Shown here piece after piece: positions 58,089 to 64,000 of a stretch of DNA of 64,000 nucleotides. The stretch comes from Burkholderia sp. Bp8992 (GTDB lineage Bacteria > Pseudomonadota > Gammaproteobacteria > Burkholderiales > Burkholderiaceae), in contig NZ_QTQI01000006.1 of the NCBI RefSeq assembly GCF_003853705.1, positions 62,001 to 126,000 of the forward strand. Direction: 5' to 3'. The notes beneath the pieces were generated by a model. It saw nothing but the letters and a program-made list of their open reading frames with translations. It was not told where the DNA came from and did not search any database. Numbering within the stretch: position 1 is the first letter of the stretch; each line of letters starts with the position of its first letter. The position numbers and the translations under genes are program-made.

Positions 58089-58502
58089 ATGGCCCGAGCC
58101 ATGATTTGCGTCGGCGATACGACGACGCATGGCGGCCGCGTGCTGGAGGGCAGCGCGACCGCGACAATTGACGGAAAGCCCATTGCTGGCGTCGGACACA
58201 AGGTACTTTGCCCGCAATGCAAAGGCGTCTTTCCAATCCTGCCGACGGGGCGGCAATACTCGCACACGTTCGACGGACGAGAAACCGCCGTCGAGGGCAT
58301 GAAAACCGCATGCGGAGCGACGCTGATCGCATCTCAGTCGTCAGCGACGTTCGACGATGTCGGATCTGGCAAAGCGACGACTGGCGGCGCAGGCGCAGCT
58401 GTCGCTGCCACGGCTGCAGCGCTTGCCCCCTCGCCCACGCTCTGTCTCGAATGCCTGAAAGCTGCGGCCGAGAACGCCGCGACGATGATCGCGCGCGGAT
58501 AG
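58089..58502 (+). CDS. PAAR-domain T6SS spike-tip protein
   Basis: 137 residues. PAAR fold (about 1-95): MICVGDTTTHGGRVLEGSAT, GKPIAGVGHKVLCPQCKGVFPI with the cysteine/His zinc site, and TACGATLIASQ. It caps the VgrG spike of a type VI secretion system and carries cargo. A short C-terminal helix (about 100-137, Ala-rich) follows. It heads a five-gene cassette in the same order as PAAR4-tecT-co-tecT-tseT-tsiT of P. aeruginosa. No VgrG or T6SS core gene is nearby. Confidence 0.92.
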   Translation: MARAMICVGDTTTHGGRVLEGSATATIDGKPIAGVGHKVLCPQCKGVFPILPTGRQYSHTFDGRETAVEGMKTACGATLIASQSSATFDDVGSGKATTGGAGAAVAATAAALAPSPTLCLECLKAAAENAATMIARG

Positions 58503-58506
58503 GCCC

Positions 58507-59010
58507 ATGACTGAAAATTCGATTGAGGCTTTCTTCTTCAAGCGTCAACAGCAGTTGACCATGCAGGTGCATCTGTACGCCCTTGTCGACGGCCTTCTGT
58601 ATGCCGATGCGGCCGGCGGTTCATCGCCCCAACGATCACGCTCGGCCGTAGCCGTATTCGATGGCACGCAGGACGCGTCACTCGCAGACGCTGGACCGTG
58701 GCTGTTTTCGTACGAGGCGGCGGCTGGCACTATCCGACGAACTATCTCCACACTGGCCAGCAGCTCCACCGGCGTGTCGTGGCTGATCAGCGCATATCCG
58801 ATCGAATCACTCGCTGACGAGCTGCGCAGCCGCCTCGACGTACGCTTGCCGGATGGAAGCACAGCCCTCCTCCGCTTCTACGATGCCCGCATCATGGCCG
58901 ACATGGCGTCGCTGATGGAATTCACGCAGCGCATGCAGTTCTTCGTGCCGACATTCGACTGGCTCGTCGAAGTAAATGGAAAACTCAGGGGAGTACACCC
59001 GCATGCTTGA
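58507..59010 (+). CDS. DUF4123 T6SS effector chaperone (Tec-like)
   Basis: 167 residues, 4 bp after the PAAR gene. DUF4123 features: YALVDGLLYADA near the N terminus, GPWLFSY, VSWLISAYPIESLADELRSRL, LRFYDARIM. DUF4123 proteins load effectors onto VgrG or PAAR. Its position between PAAR and a Tox-REase-5 toxin fits TecT. It overlaps the next gene by 8 bp. Confidence 0.88.
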   Translation: MTENSIEAFFFKRQQQLTMQVHLYALVDGLLYADAAGGSSPQRSRSAVAVFDGTQDASLADAGPWLFSYEAAAGTIRRTISTLASSSTGVSWLISAYPIESLADELRSRLDVRLPDGSTALLRFYDARIMADMASLMEFTQRMQFFVPTFDWLVEVNGKLRGVHPHA

Positions 59011-59470
59011 GCTGACAAGCGAACAGGTCGCCGGCCTTGCCGAGATCGACGCGCGCGGATATGTCGAACACGTTCGGCAGGATCTCGTCAAAGCGGACCC
59101 GAAGCTGGCCGAAGACGGCACGCTATCGACGCGCCTATGGAGCGCGTACATCGCCGCTCGACGGCTCGGCATTCAGTCCGACGAAAATGTCGCCGCGTTT
59201 CTTCGTATCGAGGCATACGCTCCAAAGTTTTACGAGAGACCTGCGACGCGCGCGTGGCTGACTCGGCCCGGACGCTCGGCCGACGAACGTTTTCACGACT
59301 ACCTACGCGTCATGAAATGGCGCATCGAACATCAGGACGACAAGGGAGGGGCTGAGCATGGGGGGATTGGTGGTGCCGGCGATCGAAGCGGCGATAGTGG
59401 AACTTGGACCAGTCTTGGCTCGCGCTGGAACCGCCTTATTGGGCGGGGCCGCAGTGGCCGGGACGGCTAG
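59003..59470 (+). CDS. Probable T6SS co-chaperone (co-TecT-like)
   Basis: 155 residues from an ATG inside the end of the DUF4123 gene. The helical core (about 1-112; LTSEQVAGLAEIDARGYVEH, LWSAYIAARRLGIQSDENVA, FHDYLRVMKWRIEHQ) resembles the small proteins that follow DUF4123 genes. The last 38 residues are Gly/Arg/Ser-rich and are read out of frame through the start of the toxin gene, an overlap of 113 nt. Function is assigned from order and general resemblance; direct homology to co-TecT was not tested. Confidence 0.65.
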   Translation: MLELTSEQVAGLAEIDARGYVEHVRQDLVKADPKLAEDGTLSTRLWSAYIAARRLGIQSDENVAAFLRIEAYAPKFYERPATRAWLTRPGRSADERFHDYLRVMKWRIEHQDDKGGAEHGGIGGAGDRSGDSGTWTSLGSRWNRLIGRGRSGRDG

Positions 59471-59945
59471 TCTGCCGGGAGACACGTCGAAAGACACAAG
59501 TAAGGCGGAGCCTGCCGTCCGTGCTATACCGCGTACAGGAGAGAGCTGCAAGAAGTGCCCACCTGAGGCGGGGAGCATGCAGCGCCGCAACTGGAGCATG
59601 AGTGACAACTCCCGAGAGTATCAAGGGCGAATTACGGGGTTCCCCTATAGCGTTGAAGAGGCCTGGAGCATGGAGTGGGTCTGGCAGCGTGACTTCGACG
59701 GCTTTCGACCGGAAAGCTGTTTGTTGATAGAAGCGAAGGCAAAGTACGATCAGTTCTTGAACAAGCTCGATGTACCGTACACCAAGGCCTTTGATGACAT
59801 GGAGGAGCAGGCTGCCGGTCAGGCAGCGATTGTAGATGATCATCCTCCTGCGAGGTTGAAATGGTATTTTCAGACGGAGCGGACTTGGAACTACATGAGA
59901 GCGCCGCTTGCCCGTCTTCACATCCAATCAGAATGGGTGCCGTGA
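59358..59945 (+). CDS. Tox-REase-5 nuclease effector (TseT-like)
   Basis: 195 residues. A hydrophobic N-terminal segment (about 3-38; VVPAIEAAIVELGPVLARAG) is typical of T6SS cargo. The C-terminal Tox-REase-5 domain begins at C64-KK-C67-PPEAG and contains YQGRITGFPYS, EWVWQRDFDGF and LIEAKAKYDQFL, where D114, E125 and K127 form a restriction-endonuclease-type D...E-x-K active site. It should degrade DNA of rival cells. All key residues are intact. The immunity gene overlaps its stop codon. Confidence 0.88.
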   Translation: MGGLVVPAIEAAIVELGPVLARAGTALLGGAAVAGTASLPGDTSKDTSKAEPAVRAIPRTGESCKKCPPEAGSMQRRNWSMSDNSREYQGRITGFPYSVEEAWSMEWVWQRDFDGFRPESCLLIEAKAKYDQFLNKLDVPYTKAFDDMEEQAAGQAAIVDDHPPARLKWYFQTERTWNYMRAPLARLHIQSEWVP

Positions 59946-60685
59946 CAAACATGGAAATAGTTACGCAATTTCGTAGCCCTGCCGACTTCGCCCAGCTTGG
60001 CGATTTTGCGGCTCATCTTGTCCGTCTATGGCCGGTGGTTGAGGCCATGTCGCGCGAGGACGAACGTTTAGGGCAGTGGTGGCTGAAGGCTGATACCGAG
60101 GAAGAAGCCCGTCTCTATCCCATGTTTGAAGCGCCTGGCATACCTTCGACAGCCGTTTTGGCAGTCTTGGCGCAACGGTATGAAAAAAAGATGGACCTTC
60201 CTAAAGTATTTGGCTTCTGGAATGGTCAGATGGACGCCGCCGACAGCGCGAGGCTGAAATTAGCCATCGATGCGAAAAGGCGGCCCAGCGAGATAGAAAT
60301 CGGGCTACCGGCACAGGGCGCAGTCTCCGCGGACGAGCGCAGCTATGAGGGTGTGGCTAAGATAGTGGCCTCGATGGTTTCGGTTTATGACCCGATGTAT
60401 GTCTCTGTTGCACCACGAGAGTATTTTCCCCGACAGGTGTTTGATGACAAGCCGGGCGTTGGCTGGATGCTGTATCTCCCGAAGATACTCACGACTCAGC
60501 AAATTCCGGAAGCACGCGAGTTGATTCCAGTTCCTGAAGCCGGCCGGAAGCAGACCGGGACGATCATTGTGAGCGTCCCAGATGCCGTTTTTTCAGTGGA
60601 CAACTCCGAACACGTCGAAGTTGCTAACCGTATCGAGATTCGTCTCGTCGACCAAGACCTTCTGCCCGCATTCGCTGACCTGTAA
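59942..60685 (+). CDS. Imm52-type immunity protein (TsiT-like)
   Basis: 247 residues from a GTG that overlaps the toxin's stop (GTGA); an ATG at 59951 or one at 59933 are alternatives. The sequence (MEIVTQFRSPADFAQLGDFA, RLYPMFEAPGIPSTAVLAVL, GVGWMLYLPKILTTQQIPEA, GTIIVSVPDAVFSVDNSEHVE) fits Imm52, the family that accompanies Tox-REase-5 toxins. No signal peptide, so it protects in the cytoplasm, consistent with a DNase partner. Confidence 0.8.
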   Translation: MTNMEIVTQFRSPADFAQLGDFAAHLVRLWPVVEAMSREDERLGQWWLKADTEEEARLYPMFEAPGIPSTAVLAVLAQRYEKKMDLPKVFGFWNGQMDAADSARLKLAIDAKRRPSEIEIGLPAQGAVSADERSYEGVAKIVASMVSVYDPMYVSVAPREYFPRQVFDDKPGVGWMLYLPKILTTQQIPEARELIPVPEAGRKQTGTIIVSVPDAVFSVDNSEHVEVANRIEIRLVDQDLLPAFADL

Positions 60686-60687
60686 GC

Positions 60688-60721
60688 ACGGTGCCGGCGC
60701 GAGAATCCGCGCCGGCACCGT
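60688..60721. repeat. Perfect 14-bp inverted repeat at cassette/prophage junction
   Basis: ACGGTGCCGGCGCG (60688-60701) and CGCGCCGGCACCGT (60708-60721) pair completely around the loop AGAATC. It directly follows the immunity gene and lies where homology to phage gene J stops. There is no T run on either strand, so it is a stable hairpin rather than a textbook terminator. Confidence 0.75.
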
Positions 60722-61179
60722 CCGTTAGAACAGCCCCACATCCGCGACGCATCCATTGCGAGCGATCGATACGAGCCAGACGGCCCGGCCGTCGATGCGC
60801 GCTCGATCCCCATCTGCGTACGCAACCGCAGCCGCTCGTCCCGCTCGTATGTGACTGGAATCGGCGAATGCGCCTCCGGATCACCGGGGTCAACGATCTC
60901 TTTCTTCAGGTTCCAAAGCGCAGCGAGATATTCGAGATGAGCGCCCGTCGCGTAGGCCAGTAACACAGCACGACCAGCATCGTTCACGCGCGCCCGAAAC
61001 CGGACGTCCTCGTACGCGGCCAGCTCCAGCAGCTTGACGACCGGATCGGATTCGAGTGCCGCAGTCCAGTCCGGATAGATGCTCTTGAAGTGCTTCAGCT
61101 TGCGCTGATACACCTCCTCGAAGTCGAGCGTTTCGACGAAATCCGGCGGATCGAGCGCCGACAGATCGATCACTGTCAT
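60722..61179 (-). pseudogene. Truncated P2-like baseplate protein J
   Basis: From the ATG at 61179, MTVIDLSALDPPDFVETLDF, LESDPVVKLLELAAYEDVRF, RARVNDAGRAVLLAYATG and RLRTQMGIERASTAGPSGSY match the N-terminal half of P2 gpJ. Homology ends near residue 145 of an expected 300, next to the inverted repeat. The frame then continues antisense to the immunity gene for about 80 unrelated codons. The start overlaps the end of gpW (ATGA), the normal phage arrangement. A tail baseplate remnant. Confidence 0.85.
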
Positions 61180-61485
61180 ATAGTCACCTCGAATACAACA
61201 TCGTCGCCGTTGTAGTGCCCGGCGATTCGAAAAGTAACTTTGCCGTCCACGACAGACAGTGCCTTCACGCTGTCCAGCGCAATGCGCGGCTTCGGCCTGT
61301 GCCGCCGAGATCCATCCACGCGTGACGGGTAGGTCAACCATTGCCGGGAGATCCAAGCCGTAATCGGGGCGCTCGCGGCGGGTTCCCTTGCGTGTGCTGA
61401 GAACGTCCGCGATGCTCTGCACCAGATGATCGAGTCCGCCGATCAGTCGGCCCGTGCGGCGACACATACCGACCAGCGCGACCAT
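61176..61485 (-). pseudogene. Frameshifted P2-like baseplate wedge protein W (gp25-like)
   Basis: MCRRTGRLIGGLDHLVQSIA, DVLSTRKGTRRERPDYGLDL and PAMVDLPVTRGWISAAQAEA match gpW. The frame then breaks; the family C terminus (PRIALDSVKALSVVDGKVTF, VFEVTI, stop at 61176) is found in another frame. The remaining length is shorter than a normal gpW, so an internal deletion of a few dozen bases is inferred at about 61290. The start at 61485 overlaps the stop of the preceding small gene (TGATG). Confidence 0.8.
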
Positions 61486-61685
61486 CACCGCGCTTTGGTC
61501 GGAATGCGCTTGAAGCACTCGCGCGATTCGAGATACGTGACATGTTCCGGCTCCGTCACCTCGGTCTTGCCGGCCAGCACGGCAACGTGCGAGCCGTCCG
61601 GAAACACGATCACGCGGCTGCGGAACTCCGTATCGATGAACGTCACGGGCGCCGCCACCCCGCTTGGCTGTGCGTCTTTCCGCAT
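61485..61685 (-). CDS. Small phage protein of unknown function
   Basis: 66 residues, MRKDAQPSGVAAPVTFIDTE then FPDGSHVAVLAGKTEVTEPE and a basic end. No named family recognised. Its TGATG overlap with gpW and position in the tail module mark it as part of the prophage. It seems intact. Confidence 0.6.
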   Translation of the reverse strand: MRKDAQPSGVAAPVTFIDTEFRSRVIVFPDGSHVAVLAGKTEVTEPEHVTYLESRECFKRIPTKAR

Positions 61686-61701
61686 ACAACCGCCGGAAAA
61701 T

Positions 61702-61724
61702 AAAAAACCCCGCGTTATGCGGGG
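61702..61724 (-). terminator. Intrinsic terminator after the membrane protein gene
   Basis: On the minus strand CCCCGC pairs with GCGGGG over ATAACG-type loop sequence and is followed by TTTTTTA. It isolates the membrane gene from the phage genes downstream. Confidence 0.85.
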
Positions 61725-61748
61725 TCCTAGTAGTAAGCAAACTTGTGA

Positions 61749-63005
61749 TCAAGGTTTGTGAAGGCTTTGCAACAACCGAACCTCATCAGCGCGCGCTTTC
61801 ACGCAAAAGTATCCACCTGCACGCCAGATCAAATTTTTGCTCTGCACGTCCTTGTCAGTCATGGAGCCGCCGTCAGCCTTGTTAAAGGCGAGCGGGTCTC
61901 GGCAAAGCAACAGGACACTGGCGAAATTGAAACGCACATAGCTGTCCACAAAGTAGGCAGGCAAATCCTTACTATATGGTGATTGAGCGACCATATGGAC
62001 CGTAAACCCGGCCCCCTGCATTCCGGTTACAAGGTCCGGCTTGAGAACCTGAAAGACGTATCGATTCTCGTCAATAGCGCCAATTGATCGTAGGATCGTA
62101 GATGTAACTGGACCGAGCGTCAGCGCCACAATCCACAGCACATAAAACACCATCACACCAGCGACAGTCGTCGTTTTAAAAATATCGAATGGCTTCTTGT
62201 CCGAAATTTTTTCGAGCAAATAGACCATTCCCGGAAGCACACCTATAACACTAAAAAAAACACATGCAACAAATACCCCAAAAGCTGCCCAGTCCGACAT
62301 TTTTAACGAAGAGAAAACACCTAGACAGATCAACAAAGATAGTGACACTGGCAACGCGGCGCATGTTGGCGCCACCACAAGCTTGAGCCAATGCGCCATG
62401 ACACTGATAAAGCCAGATTTACTCGAATCCGAAAGCGATTTTCTCCATCGATAAATTACTGCAACCTCAAACAAAACCATCACACCAATGCTTGTCAGAA
62501 ACGCCCAGCCACCAGAAAAATCCGCAATCAGAGCCAGAGCCCCGGCTGTTCCCAGCCACACAACCGGAGAAAAAATGAATAAGCACGCGATCGGACCTCG
62601 AATACTGGGTACTCCTGCAGCCTTCGCCACCTTACTCTGCTCGTCATAGACGCCAGCAGCACCGACTGAAATTATTGATGGCACACAAAATTGAACCGCC
62701 AGCACGAATGTCAGCAAACATGCTGACACGATCATGACGATCAACCCCGGAACCGACACCACCGACTCCTGAAATAACTGCTGCCATCCAATTTTCTTCA
62801 GATACGACCATATCAAAACAGCAGGCATGATCAAACCGATTGGAGCGAGCTTCCAAAGGACGTCTAGCGTATCTTTGACAACCGCAATCGCAGCGACGTA
62901 GTTCTTGTAGAACCTCTTGAAATCTTCCCACCCCGCGTCAGTTGGCTGATTCCCCGTGGCTAGCTGCCCTCCGGTACCATTTTGATTTGACCCAGCGGAA
63001 TTCAT
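61749..63005 (-). CDS. Polytopic membrane protein inserted in the prophage tail module
   Basis: 418 residues from an ATG at 63005 with AAAGGAG 8 nt upstream. The N terminus is polar and Asn/Gly-rich (1-30). About eight hydrophobic helices follow between 50 and 335, for example APIGLIMPAVLIWSYL, VSVPGLIVMIVSACLLTFVL and TVAGVMVFYVLWIVALTLG. The C-terminal 80 residues are soluble, with three cysteines. No family recognised. AT-rich composition and its own terminator suggest a phage cargo (moron) gene, perhaps for superinfection exclusion or host fitness. Confidence 0.7.
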   Translation of the reverse strand: MNSAGSNQNGTGGQLATGNQPTDAGWEDFKRFYKNYVAAIAVVKDTLDVLWKLAPIGLIMPAVLIWSYLKKIGWQQLFQESVVSVPGLIVMIVSACLLTFVLAVQFCVPSIISVGAAGVYDEQSKVAKAAGVPSIRGPIACLFIFSPVVWLGTAGALALIADFSGGWAFLTSIGVMVLFEVAVIYRWRKSLSDSSKSGFISVMAHWLKLVVAPTCAALPVSLSLLICLGVFSSLKMSDWAAFGVFVACVFFSVIGVLPGMVYLLEKISDKKPFDIFKTTTVAGVMVFYVLWIVALTLGPVTSTILRSIGAIDENRYVFQVLKPDLVTGMQGAGFTVHMVAQSPYSKDLPAYFVDSYVRFNFASVLLLCRDPLAFNKADGGSMTDKDVQSKNLIWRAGGYFCVKARADEVRLLQSLHKP

Positions 63006-63104
63006 CGAGTTGACTCCTTTCCCCAAAGTAGCATTGTTGTATAGGGTCAATTCTAAGAGCTTGTTGTGTTTCATCGCCCTCGCAAAAGTCACAGGATCGC
63101 GACG

Positions 63105-63690
63105 TTAAACAGGCATGCCAACCAGCTCGCCGTCTCCTCGCTCACGATGGCGGTGCTTACTAACCGACTTACCTGCCGCTACAACGTCTTCGGTATATTC
63201 AGCACCACCCAAGATATTCATCGCGACACCGCCGCCCTCGCCCGGCTCGCCCTGCATGCCGCCGTTAAACGCCAGCAATTGCTCGGTCGTCGTGTTGCCC
63301 GTGAACATCGAATCCTGAACGTCCGCCAGCAGCTTTGCTGCTACGCAGCGTCGTACCGTCCGCCTTCAGCTCGAACTCGGTCCCGCCGATACGGAACACG
63401 ATCCGGCGGCCCGCCGGTACCGACAGCACGTATTCATGGCTTGCATGGTTGCACTGCTCGAACGCGCCGTCTGGAAAGTCGGTCGCGGTCTCGTCAGGAT
63501 TCACCCGACCGGCCCCGCCGTGCTGCTCCGTGTAGTAACCCGGCGCGACGAACGCACTCGTGAGGTCGCCGGACGGTGCCCACAGGGCGACCTCCTCGTC
63601 GACGGACGGTGGACGACGAACGCCAATGTCGGACATTACCGGCGGCACCAGCCTGCAATTTTAGCCAGTCGCTCACCCAATCGCCGACAC
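63105..63690 (-). pseudogene. P2-like baseplate assembly protein V with two frameshifts
   Basis: Pieces of gpV are spread over three frames: VRVGDWVSDWL and GNVRHWR (63610-63690), PPSVDEEVALWAPSGDLTSA to GGTEFELKADGTTLRSSK (63340-63610), and LLADVQDSMFTGNTTTEQLL to VSKHRHRERGDGELVGMPV (63105-63340). Frame changes near 63610 and 63340 break the gene. gpV forms the spike of the tail baseplate. The N-terminal part is replaced by a fusion to a different phage gene. Confidence 0.8.
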
Positions 63691-63874
63691 GGACCAGATC
63701 GATGCCGGTGCCGCTCGCGCGGCCCGCAGCCATCTCCCGCAGTTGCCGGATATACGCGATGCGGATCGCGTCGAGCGTCGCCTCGCGATAGTCGAGCTGG
63801 ACCTTGTCGACAAACCGTAAAACGGCCGACTGATCCATGTCGAGATGGTCGGCGATCTGTTGTTGGGTCGGCAT
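63690..63874 (-). pseudogene. N-terminal fragment of a Nu1-like terminase small subunit, fused to gpV
   Basis: From the ATG at 63874, MPTQQQIADHLDMDQSAVLR is a helix-turn-helix start of the Nu1/DNA-packaging type, followed by LDAIRIAYIRQLREMAAGRA and GTGIDLV. Without a stop, the frame then continues as gpV (RVGDWVSDWL). This suggests a deletion that removed the head genes and joined the two. The family call rests on about 62 residues. Confidence 0.55.
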
Positions 63875-63908
63875 GAATATGCCCCCCCTATGGAGATTCG
63901 ACAGCAGA

Positions 63909-63937
63909 GAAAAAACGCGGGTGCGAGCCCCCGCGTC
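63909..63937 (-). terminator. Intrinsic terminator upstream of the Nu1-like fragment
   Basis: On the minus strand ACGCGGG and CCCGCGT flank an 8-nt loop and are followed by TTTTTTC. It should end a gene lying mostly to the right of the window; the last 60 bases do not show that gene clearly. Confidence 0.7.
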
Positions 63938-64000
63938 CAAGAGTCCACTCAGGGTCCCGTGGAAATCCCGAGGTGCCGTTCGCCTTGAATTCGAAATACT

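Noticed and set aside
58089-60685. Cassette as part of a full T6SS cluster
   Set aside because: No vgrG, hcp, tss or clpV genes are present in the window; only cargo genes are seen.
60496-61752. One 418-codon minus-strand protein spanning gpW and gpJ remnants
   Set aside because: It is an accidental read-through joining frameshifted gpW to gpJ and then antisense immunity-gene sequence; the phage genes have their own starts and overlaps.

Overview
The window looks like primary-chromosome sequence of a Burkholderia, most likely of the cepacia complex. The evidence is very high GC with strong third-position bias, a rpsF-priB-rpsR-rplI-dnaB block, a complete 4-amino-4-deoxy-L-arabinose (Ara4N) lipid A cluster whose formyltransferase and decarboxylase are separate genes, a PhoH/PIN protein, and a gcl-hyi-glxR glyoxylate unit. 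All product calls come from reading the sequence and from family knowledge; no database search was run.

Core region (1 to about 53.4 kb). A partial MerR regulator is followed by an exported helix-hairpin-helix protein, a YidB-like protein, and clpB behind a sigma-32-type promoter. Next come an NsrR-like repressor divergent from a group III truncated haemoglobin, the molybdopterin genes moeA-moaD-moaE, and the alaA-hom-thrC amino acid genes. The Ara4N operon (arnT, a small EamA-type flippase subunit, arnB, arnC, split arnA, arnD) spans 13.1-20.4 kb. It is followed by bcp, phoH, an NlpC/P60 lipoprotein, the phosphate transporter pit with its DUF47 partner, dnaB and the rpsF operon. An ECF sigma/anti-sigma pair, a LysR-regulated glyoxylate pathway, a BON-LysM protein, an L-asparaginase and several small exported proteins come next. 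The stretch from 40 to 53.4 kb carries a glycosyltransferase, an AAA ATPase, an MscS channel, exported Rap1a-like and ankyrin proteins, the tatD/holB/tmk/mltG group with divergent ygfZ, and small metabolic enzymes.

Accessory region (about 53.4 kb to the end). A tyrosine integrase starts an island with visibly different base composition; 54.7-56.6 kb is clearly AT-richer. It holds a HEPN-like protein, a four-helix membrane protein and a YedK/HMCES-type DNA-protein crosslink gene on the minus strand. These are divergent from an unknown, internally duplicated protein, and a consensus LexA box lies between the two possible promoters. Next is a compact type VI secretion cargo cassette: PAAR spike, DUF4123 chaperone, co-chaperone-like protein, Tox-REase-5 nuclease toxin and Imm52-type immunity protein, in the order of the TseT cassette of Pseudomonas aeruginosa. 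The cassette abuts a decayed P2-like tail module read on the minus strand: a Nu1-like terminase fragment fused to a frameshifted gpV, a frameshifted gpW and a truncated gpJ. A membrane protein with its own ribosome site and terminator interrupts this module. The right end of the island lies outside the window.

Regulation visible in the sequence: a MerR-type 19-bp-spacer promoter, a sigma-32 promoter at clpB, a LexA box with overlapping divergent promoters, a sigma-70 promoter for rpsF, and many intrinsic terminators. No rRNA, tRNA or CRISPR array was seen.
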